A DNA stretch of 64,000 nucleotides from Adonisia turfae CCMR0081 (GCF_011009555.1 NZ_QXHD01000004.1:6904585-6968584); one strand, 5' to 3'; positions 43,645 through 53,142 are shown, counted from the stretch's first letter. Notes: a model not told the origin generated them from the sequence alone. Program-made: numbers and translations.

Positions 43645-43923
43645 ATGGCTGAAGCAATTACGTCAACTGTCAGCGATCGCATCTGTAAGCACATGAATGA
43701 TGATCACGCCGATGCAGTGCTAATCTACGCCCAAAAGTTTGGCGATGCCACCGCTGCAACAGCGGCCACCATGACAGCCATTGACACCACTGGCATGGAT
43801 CTAGATGCCACGGTAAACGGCCAAAACACGCCCGTACGTGTTAGCTTTGAGCGTCCCTTAGCCGATGCCAAGGACGCCCACCATGTTCTCGTAGAAATGC
43901 TCAAAAAAGTGAAGCAAGACTAG
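43645..43923 (+). CDS. DUF2470-domain protein
   Basis: 92 residues. The segment ICKHMNDDHADAVLIYAQKF (about 10-29) followed by TTGMDLDATVNGQ and VSFERPLADAKDAHHVLVEM matches the DUF2470 domain, which in larger proteins follows a pyridoxamine-oxidase-like heme-oxygenase domain (HugZ type). Here it is stand-alone, as in many cyanobacteria. The His in KHMNDDH may bind heme in HugZ-type proteins, so heme handling is possible but not shown. ATG at 43645. An inverted repeat follows the stop. Confidence 0.8.
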   Translation: MAEAITSTVSDRICKHMNDDHADAVLIYAQKFGDATAATAATMTAIDTTGMDLDATVNGQNTPVRVSFERPLADAKDAHHVLVEMLKKVKQD

Positions 43924-43932
43924 CCAGGTTTA

Positions 43933-44040
43933 GAAATTTTGAGTTTTGAGTTCTTAATTTTGAGTGAGCTACAGTTCAGTAAAGACATCATTGGCGATGG
44001 TCTACAACTCAAAACTTGGAAATTCAAAACTCAAAATCTC
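43933..44040. repeat. Imperfect inverted repeat of TTTTGAG units
   Basis: The left arm holds AATTTTGAGTTTTGAG (about 43936-43950) and TAATTTTGAGTGAG; the right arm holds CTACAACTCAAAACTTGG and ATTCAAAACTCAAAAT. Paired, they form a stem of about 40 bases with a loop of about 30. It lies between the convergent DUF2470 and pentapeptide genes. TTTTGAG units of this kind are a common cyanobacterial dispersed repeat. Confidence 0.6.
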
Positions 44041-44067
44041 CTTGTCCATTTAATCAAAAGGCCTCGC

Positions 44068-44712
44068 CTACTCTACCAAATCAGGTACGGGCACATTACA
44101 AGCACGTCTATAGTCAATGCCTCCCCAGTAGGTCGCACCACAGAGATTGGCCCCTGTCAGATCAACATCGTGGATAACCCCCACAAAGTTGGAATGCTGT
44201 AGTTGAGCTCCTACGAATTGAGTCTTATTGATGTAAGCATCTAAAAAATTAGCTTCCATCATTTCAGCACCAGAAAAGTCAGCATAGTTTAGTAGAGCCC
44301 CCTCCAGGTCAGCACCTACAAATTGGGCTGGAAATTCGAGGAAGTTGCCTTCACTATCGGTGGCCTCTGTTAGGATAGTCAGGGCTCTGACATACGCCAA
44401 GTTACTCTGGCTCAGATCGGCCCCTTTGAGATTAGCGCCATCTAAAACTGCATAGAACAAATTAGCGTCTCTCAAGTTGGCACCTTCCAGATTGGCACCT
44501 GTCAGATCTAAGCGTCTTAAATCAGCCTGTTCTAAGTTGCAACCAGGGCATTCATTCGTTTCAAGCAAGCGTTTGAGATCATTTTCATCCAAGGCTTGGG
44601 CGATTGGACTCTGAACAAACATCATGGTCAATAGTGTGACGCCCGCTAAAGCGACCGGATGAAGTCTGCAATGCCATAGCCACTGGGTTATTCCTAGAAC
44701 CATCGGTTGCAT
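44068..44712 (-). CDS. Exported pentapeptide-repeat protein
   Basis: 214 residues. A signal-like N-terminus (hydrophobic stretch about 18-38, ending QALDEND) is followed by a short helix and then A(D/N)LxX pentapeptide repeats (about 60-200), for example LEQADLRRLDLTGANLEG. Two CxxC-like spots, ECPGC near residue 55 and late Cys, may bridge. The repeats make a right-handed beta-helix; a partner protein is unknown. Probably periplasmic or in the thylakoid lumen. It is convergent with the DUF2470 gene across the inverted repeat. ATG at 44712 with GGAGCTCC upstream. Confidence 0.85.
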   Translation of the reverse strand: MQPMVLGITQWLWHCRLHPVALAGVTLLTMMFVQSPIAQALDENDLKRLLETNECPGCNLEQADLRRLDLTGANLEGANLRDANLFYAVLDGANLKGADLSQSNLAYVRALTILTEATDSEGNFLEFPAQFVGADLEGALLNYADFSGAEMMEANFLDAYINKTQFVGAQLQHSNFVGVIHDVDLTGANLCGATYWGGIDYRRACNVPVPDLVE

Positions 44713-45070
44713 TCTTGAGGAGCTCCTTACACAGCAGTTCTATCGTGTCAAATTCAACATAACAAAGGCAAGTTTGTGGTCTAGTTTCCGTAATGGCACT
44801 TACCCATGTAGAAGCATATGGTTCGCCGTGCGGCTTCGACACGAAGGAAACGGTCTTTATTACGTTCCTGAAAGCCTAAGGGTAACCCTAAAAAAGCCAA
44901 AATCACGGCTTTGAGTGCTGGGTTAGTCCTTAGGGTTAAAAATATCGGGTTAACATCTGAAGTTTTTAAATTAAAGCTTCCATCAAGAAAAATTACCGTA
45001 ACGTCACGTCTTTATGCCCATCGGGCAACATTCAAATCAGGTCCTGCTTCATACTTTCAAGAAATCAACA
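44713..45070. other. Divergent intergenic region with possible structured leader
   Basis: 358 bp between the pentapeptide and SLH genes. The part at about 44870-44945 has repeated AGGGTTA/TAACCCT units and the hairpin AAAGCC-AAAATCAC-GGCTTT (about 44894-44912) nested between CCTAAGGGTAACCC and GGGTTAGTCC. It could be a folded leader of the SLH gene. No promoter is clear by eye. Confidence 0.4.
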
Positions 45071-46312
45071 ATGAATCCACTACGCTTAGCTATCGCTGCT
45101 GCCACCGCAGCGACCCTAACTATTCTTGGAGCGACTACCCGCGTAGATGCCCAGTCTTTTGGCAATGTTGAAGTTGATCAAGAAGACTTTGTACTCGTGG
45201 CCGCTCCTGGCGGTGGTCTGCTGGGTCGCCCCCAATTCATGATCATCGAACAGAGAACCGATGAGCGTCAGTGTTGGAGTGAGTCTGGCTCACAACCCAC
45301 TCAAATCGAACCACTATTGCTTAACTTTGACTTCAGTGGCATCTGTGGACGTAGCACCGACAGTAATGGTTACTCCATTCGCACTAGTGATGGCGAGGCT
45401 GGCAGCCGTTTTAACCTGGAGATCAGGGAAGCAGATGGCGAGTATATTTTGGTTGGTAGACCTAGCAGTTTCCCCACTAATCCTTATCGCAATGCAGATC
45501 CCATCAACCTTGGTCGTACCTTTGGCCAAGCAGAAAATGGGTTTACCAAAGTCTTTCTCAATCCTGGCTGGCGTCTCACCCGTCGCACCCTTGAAGGGCG
45601 TCAACTAGGACACTTGTATCTGACTAACGATGCCAGCCTAGCGTCGCTAGTAGAAGGGGGTGGCCCCGTAGTGACCGACCCTGGGACACCTACTACGCCT
45701 GATCCTGACACACCGACAGAAGTCGCTTTTCGCGATGTCACGAACGATGTCTACGCATCACAGATTAATCGTGCAGTAGAAATCGGCTTCATTGCCGGCT
45801 TCCAGGATGGCACCTTCCGTCCTCGTAATGCCCTGACCCGTGAACAGCTCGTCTCCATGGTGATTGAAGCACTGGATGCCCAGGACAATATCTCTATTGC
45901 CCTGCCCAGTCAGGTTACTAGCTCTCCCTTCTCCGACGTTCCTCAAGATCGCTGGAGTGCTGCAAAAATCCAATTTGCTAGCCAAAGTGGCATTGTCAGC
46001 GGCGACCCTGAAGGTACCTTCAGGCCCAGCGATGAAGTAACTCGGGCCGAGATGATGGCTGTGCTGCGTAGAGCGGCTGAGTATCGCAAGCGCACCCTTG
46101 GTCAGGGAACTGCTTTAACGCCCACACAACAGGCCTTTGCGTTCTCTGATACTGAAGGTCACTGGGCTGATAGTGTGATTTCTAACCTCTCAGCCTATTG
46201 TGGCATTGCCAGCCCTGTAAATGAGAGTGGCACAGCGTTTGCACCTAATACTGATGCCCTTCGCAACTATGCAGCCACTGCTGTTGTGCGCCTGGTAGAT
46301 TGCACTAACTAA
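45071..46312 (+). CDS. DUF3747 and S-layer-homology domain protein
   Basis: 413 residues from the ATG at 45071, where a signal peptide begins (MNPLRLAIAAATAATLTILG, then RVDA). Residues about 25-185 are a DUF3747 domain (FVLVAAPGGGLLGRPQFMII, with Cys-containing RQCWSESG). A short Pro/Thr/Asp linker (about 195-215) leads to SLH domains (about 218-410), with AVEIGFIAGFQDGTFRP, SQSGIVSGDPEGTFRPSD and a third, more divergent repeat. SLH modules bind secondary cell-wall polymer or peptidoglycan, so the protein is held in the periplasm or outer envelope. Confidence 0.87.
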   Translation: MNPLRLAIAAATAATLTILGATTRVDAQSFGNVEVDQEDFVLVAAPGGGLLGRPQFMIIEQRTDERQCWSESGSQPTQIEPLLLNFDFSGICGRSTDSNGYSIRTSDGEAGSRFNLEIREADGEYILVGRPSSFPTNPYRNADPINLGRTFGQAENGFTKVFLNPGWRLTRRTLEGRQLGHLYLTNDASLASLVEGGGPVVTDPGTPTTPDPDTPTEVAFRDVTNDVYASQINRAVEIGFIAGFQDGTFRPRNALTREQLVSMVIEALDAQDNISIALPSQVTSSPFSDVPQDRWSAAKIQFASQSGIVSGDPEGTFRPSDEVTRAEMMAVLRRAAEYRKRTLGQGTALTPTQQAFAFSDTEGHWADSVISNLSAYCGIASPVNESGTAFAPNTDALRNYAATAVVRLVDCTN

Positions 46313-46563
46313 ATTCAACGTTGACCGATAACTGCGGTCACTTGATCAATACAGGCCTATGGAAGGGGGTTGTTCTCATGGAGAATTGCCTCCTTCTTGC
46401 TTATTTTCCAAGGGAATATTGCAAAATCATCTCCATTGAAAGAAGACAGCATCATAAAATTGACCGATATGTAATTTAGGTATTGGCAGATTGGGCCAAT
46501 ACACCGATTGCTCCACAATCAGCAGGGACCATCCTAAATTAGGACTATGCGAGTAAACCACCA

Positions 46564-47898
46564 ATGACCGTTTCAAGGACTGTATGTGTCGGCTTTTTGA
46601 CGGTGATCACCGTTGGCACACTGTTACTAATGCTGCCCTTTGCAACAGCCAATGGTGAATGGAATGACCCTATCGTGGCCCTGTTCACGGCGACATCAGC
46701 GGTGTGTGTCACAGGCCTGATTGTGGTGGATACGGGCTCCTATTTTTCACCTCTCGGCCAAGGCATCATTTTACTGCTGATACAGCTGGGTGGTCTGGGA
46801 TACATGACGGCAACCACGTTGCTACTGCTGTTATTGGGGCGACGTTTAGGTCTCAAAGATCGGCTGGCCATTCAACAATCGTTGGACACGACTGAATTAT
46901 CATCTGCGGCATCCCTGATCAAATCAATTATCGCCATGACCATGATTTTTGAGCTGAGCGGGGCCTTTTCACTACTGCCTCGCTTTGCCAATGATTATGG
47001 TGCAGGACAAAGTCTGTGGCTATCTATCTTTCATAGCATCAGCGCCTTTAATAATGCGGGGTTTAGCCTATTTTCTGACAGTCTGGTGCAATATGCTCGG
47101 TCTCCTTGGATTAATGGGGTGATTGCTGGCTTGGTGATTATTGGCGGTATTGGTTACCAGGTGATTATGGAGATGTTTATTTGGGTACGCGATCGCATCC
47201 GCCGCAAACGTCAGCACCAGGTTTTTTCACTCCACTTCAAGGTGGTCACTAGCACCTCCATAGTCCTTTTAATTCTTGGCACCCTGGCCTTTTTTGCTGT
47301 GGAGTTTAGCAATCCTGCTACTCTGCGTGGCGAGCCTTTGAATATGAAATTGCTGGAGGCGGGCTTCCAATCAGTAATTATGCGAACCGCTGGGTTTAAC
47401 TCCATTGATATTGGGGCCATGGAGACTAGTTCGTTGTTTATTGCGATCGCACTTATGTTCATCGGCGCTAGTCCCGGCAGTACTGGCGGCGGCATCAAGA
47501 CCACCACAATACGCATTTTGCTCAACTGCACCCGCACCGTCCTCAAAGGTGAAGATGAAGTCCTGGCCTATCAGCGGGAAATCCCTGATAAGCGGGTGCT
47601 TAAAGCCGTTGGTGTTGTTGTTGCATCAGGCATGACGGTGGTCATGGTGACCATTCTGCTGTCGCTAACAGACCCAGGCATCGAATTTATCGACCTGCTA
47701 TTTGAAACAGTGTCCGCTTTTGCCACCGTAGGGCTATCCACAGGCATTACAGCTCAGCTATCCACCCTCGGCCAGTTGGTCATCATTGTCACCATGTACA
47801 TTGGCCGAGTAGGCATTTTATTACTCATGTCTGCTCTTTTGGGGGATCCCAGACCCAGCACAATACACTACCCCGAAGAAGATCTGTTAGTGGGCTAG
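46564..47898 (+). CDS. TrkH/KtrB-family potassium uptake protein
   Basis: 444 residues, about ten hydrophobic helices arranged as four M1-pore-M2 units. The four selectivity-loop Gly are in SAVCVTGLIVVDTG, FNNAGFSLFSD, MRTAGFNSID and ATVGLSTGIT. This length and loop pattern fit the KtrB type, which works with the soluble nucleotide-binding subunit KtrA; no ktrA is adjacent. In Synechocystis KtrB needs KtrA and KtrE for sodium-dependent K uptake. ATG at 46564 with a weak site. It is convergent with the M16 gene pair. Confidence 0.9.
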   Translation: MTVSRTVCVGFLTVITVGTLLLMLPFATANGEWNDPIVALFTATSAVCVTGLIVVDTGSYFSPLGQGIILLLIQLGGLGYMTATTLLLLLLGRRLGLKDRLAIQQSLDTTELSSAASLIKSIIAMTMIFELSGAFSLLPRFANDYGAGQSLWLSIFHSISAFNNAGFSLFSDSLVQYARSPWINGVIAGLVIIGGIGYQVIMEMFIWVRDRIRRKRQHQVFSLHFKVVTSTSIVLLILGTLAFFAVEFSNPATLRGEPLNMKLLEAGFQSVIMRTAGFNSIDIGAMETSSLFIAIALMFIGASPGSTGGGIKTTTIRILLNCTRTVLKGEDEVLAYQREIPDKRVLKAVGVVVASGMTVVMVTILLSLTDPGIEFIDLLFETVSAFATVGLSTGITAQLSTLGQLVIIVTMYIGRVGILLLMSALLGDPRPSTIHYPEEDLLVG

Positions 47899-47953
47899 TA
47901 CTCCTCAGACATTCTCTATATGAGCAATGAAGCATGGGCAATAAAGAGTCCTT

Positions 47954-49435
47954 CTATACCGATGACTCCGGGATAGAAATATCGATCGGAGTAATTTTGA
48001 CCTCCTCTGCTAAGGTCCCTAAAGAAGGGTCAATGGCATCAATATTGCCCACCACGATGGTCACCAAATCACTGGGCTTCAAATTACGTTGAGCCGCTTC
48101 TAGCACCTGCTCAATTGTTGTCGACTCTACTGCCTTTTGAAACTCAAAGACAAAATCGGATGGATAGCCGTAGTACTCATAGCGAATCAGCCGCGACAGC
48201 GTTTGCTCCGGAGTTGCAAAGTTAAACACAAAGCTATTGAGCACTGCATCTTTGGCATATTGCAATTCCTCAGCCTTAATCGGCTCCTGACGTACCCGCT
48301 GAATTTCCCTATACATGGTTTCAATAAAAGGTACCGTCGTCTCAGACCGAGTTTGACCACCGCCAATAAATAAGCCAGGGTAGTCATAGCGAGGACTCCA
48401 GAAGGCATAAACCACGTAGGCCAGACCCTGACGCGAGCGAATATCATTAAATAGGCGACCACCAAAGCCGTTTAGCACTTCGTTGAGAATGACCATCGGG
48501 GCATGGTCAGGGCTATCTAAACGACCCCCCAAATGACCAATGTGAATATAACTCTGGGTGAGCTGGGGCTGATCTACCACATATAGACCATTGGTTTGCT
48601 GCTCTACCTGAGGCACTTGCACATTAGCCTTTGCCCTAGCTGAGGGTGACCAGTCAGCAAAGAACTCTTCAATCAGCACCTTCATCTGAGTAGCATCAAA
48701 ATCGCCGCTGATACCTAAAATTGTGCCGCTAGGCTGAATAGCTGTTTGATAAAAGTCAATAACGTCATCCCGTGAAATATTCTCAATGTCGCTGTACTCC
48801 ACCATTCGAGCAAAGGGACTTTCATCACCGTAAATTAATTTGCGAAACTCACGGGTAGTGACATCATCTGGGTCATCATTACGGCGAGCAATGCTGCCAC
48901 GGTACTGACTTTTAATTAGGTCAATTTTTTCTGGGGCAAAGGCTGGCTGCTGGATCACCTCTGAAAAAATTGCAAATACGTCGGCTAGATCCTCACTCAG
49001 AGCGCTAAAGCTAGCACTCCCCGTAGTCGCACTCAGACTACTCTCAACCGATGCCGCCCGCTGTTCTAAAAATTGATTGAGTTGATCAGGAGTATAGTTA
49101 ACTGTTCCCCCTACCCGCATGGATTCTCCCATAATGCTGGCTAGGCCGGTTTTGCCCTCAGGCTCCATAAATTCCCCAGCCCTAAACGTTGCTGAACCGC
49201 TTACTAAAGGGAGGTCATGTTTCTCCATGAGGTACACAACCAGGCCATTAGGCAGTTCATAGCGTTCAAACTCAGGAATTTGAATTTCGCTGAGGGGTTC
49301 AAATTCTAGATCAGTGTAGTGGTGCGCCGTCACAGCATTGGCGGGCTTGCTCCACCCCAGGGTGAGAACCAAGCCAAGAGTAGCCATGGCCAGAAAGAAG
49401 CTTGTGGTCAGACGACGCTTAGAAAACCAGAACAT
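47954..49435 (-). CDS. M16 peptidase-family subunit lacking the zinc motif
   Basis: 493 residues with a signal-like N-terminus (about 10-33). It has the two-domain M16 fold, but at the active-site helix it reads GKTGLASIMGESMRVGG where active members have H-x-x-E-H; only the later Arg/Tyr region (LAYVVYAFW) characteristic of partner subunits is kept. Family knowledge: many bacterial M16 enzymes work as an active/inactive pair. The active partner is encoded 140 bp upstream on the same strand. It probably forms the substrate-holding half of a periplasmic protease. Confidence 0.88.
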   Translation of the reverse strand: MFWFSKRRLTTSFFLAMATLGLVLTLGWSKPANAVTAHHYTDLEFEPLSEIQIPEFERYELPNGLVVYLMEKHDLPLVSGSATFRAGEFMEPEGKTGLASIMGESMRVGGTVNYTPDQLNQFLEQRAASVESSLSATTGSASFSALSEDLADVFAIFSEVIQQPAFAPEKIDLIKSQYRGSIARRNDDPDDVTTREFRKLIYGDESPFARMVEYSDIENISRDDVIDFYQTAIQPSGTILGISGDFDATQMKVLIEEFFADWSPSARAKANVQVPQVEQQTNGLYVVDQPQLTQSYIHIGHLGGRLDSPDHAPMVILNEVLNGFGGRLFNDIRSRQGLAYVVYAFWSPRYDYPGLFIGGGQTRSETTVPFIETMYREIQRVRQEPIKAEELQYAKDAVLNSFVFNFATPEQTLSRLIRYEYYGYPSDFVFEFQKAVESTTIEQVLEAAQRNLKPSDLVTIVVGNIDAIDPSLGTLAEEVKITPIDISIPESSV

Positions 49436-49575
49436 AGGGTTTAAGGAGAATGGGCAGTTGGCAAGAGAGAACCGTTGTGAAGATGCTTAGCTAAAGACTA
49501 GAAGAAAGTAAAAGAAAAGATAGGTAGAGAAGAATTTGTTCTCGTTCCTATCTTCTGGCTTCTATATTCCGGCTG

Positions 49576-51162
49576 CTATGGCTCCGTCGATAGCAGTTTA
49601 CCAACGGTGCGATTACTCGGCACAAAGGTTGCTTGAGCTACACGCTGCACATCTTCAGCTGTAACCGCTTCAATGGCTTTTAATTCTTCAAATACATTAC
49701 GCCAGTCATTGGTTTTAGCTTCGTATTCAGTCAACAGGCTCGCCATACCGGCATTGGAATCCAGATTGCGCAACAGAGAAGCTCTAGCTTGAGTTTTCAC
49801 CCGGTCTAATTCCTCAGGGGTCACGGGTTCTTGCTTTATTTGAGTAAGCAAAACATCCATCCGCTCAGCCATATCATCAACGGTATGACCAGGAGCCGTC
49901 AGGCCATAGAGCAAGAGAATATTGTCGTAGCGATCACCAGGGAATCCATTGGCGCTGCCAATATTCAGAGCTACTTGGGATTGCACCACCATGTCTTGAT
50001 ACATGCGTGAGGTGCGCCCCCCTACCAAAATGCTCTCAATCATGGCATAAACCACATGGTCAGAATGATTAATACCAGGACGATGGAAGCCTTCTAAATA
50101 CCAGGGTTGACTGGGTAGCTTCAGTTCAAAGGATTTAGGCTCTGTCTGAGGTGGTTCCTGTATGCCGACTTCGGGAGGGAGGCTACGGGATTGAGTGCGA
50201 CCAAAATAGGCGGTGGCTAGAGCCTTGACATTATCAGGGTCAACATCCCCCACCACAGCAGCAATCAAATTGCTCGGTCCATAATAAGCATCAAAAAACT
50301 TGGCGATATCTTCGCGAGTGGCTAAGCGCAGGTCTTCCTTATAGCCAATGACCGGACGACGGTACGGATGCTGGTCAAACGCCACTTCTAAGAACTTTTC
50401 AACGATTTGGCCGATGGGGGAGTTGTCCACCCGCATGCGGCGCTCTTCCAGGATGACTTCTTTTTCTTTGTAAAATTCACGGAATACAGGATCAATGAAG
50501 CGTTCTGATTCCAAAGACATCCACAGCTCTAACTTATTTGAGGGCAGGCTATAGAAGTAACGGGTGGCATCGGCAGAGGTGGTGGCATTCAGACCACGAC
50601 CACCAGACTGCTCGATAATTTGGCCAAACTTATTTTGTTCAACGTATTCTGCAGCCTGAGATTGAAGGGTATCGAACTGCGATCGCAACGTCGCCGTTTT
50701 TTCTTCATCACCTGATTTCTCAGCCGCCATCAGCTGATCAAAGACCACATCCATCTCCTGTAGCAGCGGTGCTTCTGCCGAGTAGTCCTTGGTACCAATT
50801 TGAGTTGTGCCTTTGAACGCTAAGTGCTCCAGATAATGGGCAACACCGGTATGACCATCTTCCTCATTAACCGCCCCCACCTTGGCATAGAGCATCATCG
50901 ACACCACTGGAGCCTGATGACGCTCCAACACGATAAACTTCATGCCGTTATCAAGCGTAAACTCGCTAACGTCATTAGCCACGCGATCAAGATAAGGCTG
51001 AATAGAGCTTTCTGGCTCGGCCTCAACCGCGAGTTGCTCTTGGCCAGATATCACCGAGACCTGAGCCCAAGCCGGTTCACCCAGTCCCACCCATAACAAA
51101 ACAGCCAGAGCGACTGTCCATAGAAACGTCACCTTTGGCTTAGCCAACGGAATTACGCCCAT
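49576..51162 (-). CDS. M16-family zinc protease, active subunit
   Basis: 528 residues with a signal peptide (about 8-33, ending AWAQ). The inverted zinc motif is HYLEHLAFKGTTQ (H-x-x-E-H, about 105-109), and the third ligand Glu is expected about 75 residues further on, in the long helix. The second domain holds GRTSRMYQDMV and the conserved Arg/Tyr. It is predicted to be a periplasmic or lumenal peptide-degrading protease, paired with the adjacent inactive subunit. The insertion at about 137-180, acidic and Gln-rich, is typical of cyanobacterial members. ATG at 51162. Confidence 0.93.
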   Translation of the reverse strand: MGVIPLAKPKVTFLWTVALAVLLWVGLGEPAWAQVSVISGQEQLAVEAEPESSIQPYLDRVANDVSEFTLDNGMKFIVLERHQAPVVSMMLYAKVGAVNEEDGHTGVAHYLEHLAFKGTTQIGTKDYSAEAPLLQEMDVVFDQLMAAEKSGDEEKTATLRSQFDTLQSQAAEYVEQNKFGQIIEQSGGRGLNATTSADATRYFYSLPSNKLELWMSLESERFIDPVFREFYKEKEVILEERRMRVDNSPIGQIVEKFLEVAFDQHPYRRPVIGYKEDLRLATREDIAKFFDAYYGPSNLIAAVVGDVDPDNVKALATAYFGRTQSRSLPPEVGIQEPPQTEPKSFELKLPSQPWYLEGFHRPGINHSDHVVYAMIESILVGGRTSRMYQDMVVQSQVALNIGSANGFPGDRYDNILLLYGLTAPGHTVDDMAERMDVLLTQIKQEPVTPEELDRVKTQARASLLRNLDSNAGMASLLTEYEAKTNDWRNVFEELKAIEAVTAEDVQRVAQATFVPSNRTVGKLLSTEP

Positions 51163-51335
51163 AGCACCTCAGCGCAAAATACCGTTACCAGCATAGATAC
51201 TTTTCTTTATGTTGTGCCAACAATATATTGATGATTCAGTGAAATCACTAATATTCGCCCTAATGCCGTGAGAGTAAATATCGTCCTGTTAAATAGTCAA
51301 GCTGGCTGATATATTCACACGCTCCGGCAAACTCT

Positions 51336-51614
51336 CTATTTCAAATAGAGATATTTGTAAAACGTAAACATATCGAATAAGCCACCCACAATACTGATGG
51401 TTAAGCAAATAATTACAAAACCTTGAACCATATTGCCTGCACCAAAGGTGATTAAAAAATCCACCATATAATCTTTACCTACAGCACTAATGGTCGATAA
51501 CGGCGACCAAACGCCCAAGGTCAAAGCACCTAACGCTACTCCCATGCCAGCTGCAGGCAGCAAAAAGCAGATGACCAATGTCAGCACTAAAGAACTAAAT
51601 AACTGCAAGCCCAT
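51336..51614 (-). CDS. Three-helix membrane protein, unknown function
   Basis: 92 residues. I chose the ATG at 51614 (MGLQLFSS) because AGGAGGTAGAG lies directly before it, a near-perfect ribosome-binding site; an upstream start at 51683 adds 23 residues. Three hydrophobic helices (about 4-20, 22-36 and 52-75) with short loops, ending in FYKYLYLK. I do not recognise the family. It stands between the M16 pair and the divergent MlaE permease gene. Confidence 0.6.
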   Translation of the reverse strand: MGLQLFSSLVLTLVICFLLPAAGMGVALGALTLGVWSPLSTISAVGKDYMVDFLITFGAGNMVQGFVIICLTISIVGGLFDMFTFYKYLYLK

Positions 51615-51834
51615 CTCTACCTCCTGCCATTTTTTGGCTGCATGGGCATAAGGAACAACCACCCCAACAATACGAGCAATCATTGAATATGGGCGTCAAC
51701 TTGAGGAATCTTAAATTTTCATAAAACTACGGAGCATTTAGAGTCTTGCCTTAACCCACTGCTTAACCCATTAAAATAATTAAGCCTCATGCTCAAATAT
51801 TCATTGCTGCCCCGCATCTAAGGAGTCATCCCCT

Positions 51835-52620
51835 TTGTCTGCTGCATTTCCTACGTCGAGCCTTGCCAAATGGGGTCAGCGTTTGATGGCTGCCATTCTA
51901 CTGGGTGGTCAAGTCATTGTTCACCTCGCAACTCGCCCTTTACATCGGCGTAACACCATTGAGCAAATGGCTGCCGTGGGACCAGAGTCTTTGCTGATCA
52001 CTTTGGTGACTGCCAGCTTCGTCGGTATGGTGTTCACAATTCAAGTCACCCGTGAATTTATTAACTTTGGAGCTAGCACAGCCGTTGGTGGAGTGCTAGC
52101 GTTGACGCTGGCAAGGGAGCTAGCCCCAGTGTTAACTGCCGTGATCATTGCTGGTCGGGTTGGTTCTGCATTCGCAGCTGAAATTGGCACTATGCAAGTG
52201 ACCGAGCAGATTGATGCATTGCAGCTCCTGAAGACAGACCCGGTTGACTACCTGGTATTGCCCCGAGTTGTTGCCTGTGCGTTGATGCTGCCTCTGCTAA
52301 CAATCCTGTCATTCATTACAGGTATGACGGGGGGTTTGCTGATCACAAGCACAATGTTCAATATTTCCCAAACTGTCTTTCTAGACTCAGCAAGGCTGTT
52401 TCTAGAGGTCAGGGATTTAGTCGCTGCAATCATCAAAGCCCTCGTATTTGGCGGCCTCATAGCAATCATTGGTTCGAGCTGGGGCTTAACCACAACAGGG
52501 GGAGCCAAGGGTGTAGGGCAATCAACCACGACAGCAGTGGTGACCGCCCTACTGGCTATTTTCATTAGTAACTTTTTCCTATCCTGGCTGATGTTTCAAA
52601 GTTCGGCATTTCCTGGCTGA
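51835..52620 (+). CDS. MlaE-family lipid ABC transporter permease
   Basis: 261 residues from a TTG at 51835, with AAGGAG about 11 bases before it. The permease signature ARELAPVLTAVIIAGRVGSAFAAE (residues 94-117) is intact, and five or six hydrophobic helices follow. Family knowledge: these permeases move phospholipids between inner and outer membranes with an MlaF-type ATPase and an MCE protein; neither is adjacent, as is common in cyanobacteria. The last few residues, AFPG, come from a 29-bp tandem duplication that moved the stop codon. The TTG is supported by the ribosome-binding site. Confidence 0.88.
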   Translation: MSAAFPTSSLAKWGQRLMAAILLGGQVIVHLATRPLHRRNTIEQMAAVGPESLLITLVTASFVGMVFTIQVTREFINFGASTAVGGVLALTLARELAPVLTAVIIAGRVGSAFAAEIGTMQVTEQIDALQLLKTDPVDYLVLPRVVACALMLPLLTILSFITGMTGGLLITSTMFNISQTVFLDSARLFLEVRDLVAAIIKALVFGGLIAIIGSSWGLTTTGGAKGVGQSTTTAVVTALLAIFISNFFLSWLMFQSSAFPG

Positions 52621-52639
52621 TGTTTCAAAGTTCGGCGTT
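52582..52639. repeat. 29-bp tandem duplication across the permease stop codon
   Basis: TCCTGGCTGATGTTTCAAAG plus GTTCGGCATT-type sequence runs 52582-52610 and repeats at 52611-52639 with one mismatch (A to G). The stop TGA at 52618-52620 lies in the second copy. Without the duplication the frame would end LMFQSSALNF. Confidence 0.8.
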
Positions 52640-52695
52640 GAACTTTTAGAGATATTAAATTGCTTGGATAGCGAAATATAAAACATCTGCCCAAA

Positions 52696-53142
52696 TCACA
52701 GCTCGACTTCAGTCAGCTTGTTGAGGTACCGCTCAATTAATAAAATCGCGACGATATCATCAATGGGGCGAGGAATACTGCGCATACTCTGGGGCAATAT
52801 CCGATTCAGACCTTTAGGGGGAAACATTTCCCAATAGCGATCGCGAGCTTCCAGACTGCTATAACGCTCATCCACCAAAATGATATTGGGACTTTCTCGT
52901 AGTCGCTGCGATAATTCCTGTTTCCAGATTTTGGCCCCAGTCTGGTCCCCCATCACAATCAGCGAGATAGGATAGGTCTGACGTAGGGATTCAATATGCT
53001 CAATCACATCCTCAGCCGGAACCACCTCGTGGTAGCACAATGAGCGATCTACCCCAACAATGGCTAGACCACACTTAGCGCGGCCTGGGTCAAATCCTAA
53101 AATAACCGGCTGAGATAGTTTAGAAAAAACAGTGGAGGACAC
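52696..53142 (-). CDS. YqgF/RuvX-family pre-16S rRNA nuclease
   Basis: 148 residues from a GTG at 53142; a GTG at 53187 is also possible and would add 15 residues. The RNase H-like fold shows ILGFDPGRAKCGLAIV with the first catalytic Asp, LIVMGDQTG, ILVDERYSS (second acidic residue) and PRPIDDIVAILLIERY (third). Family knowledge: it takes part in 16S rRNA 5'-end maturation. It is divergent from smc across a 390-bp gap. Confidence 0.82.
   Translation of the reverse strand: MSSTVFSKLSQPVILGFDPGRAKCGLAIVGVDRSLCYHEVVPAEDVIEHIESLRQTYPISLIVMGDQTGAKIWKQELSQRLRESPNIILVDERYSSLEARDRYWEMFPPKGLNRILPQSMRSIPRPIDDIVAILLIERYLNKLTEVEL

Noticed and set aside
43933-44040. CRISPR array or tRNA-like structure in the TTTTGAG region
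   Set aside because: The units are only short inverted repeats with variable spacing, without regular direct repeats and unique spacers.
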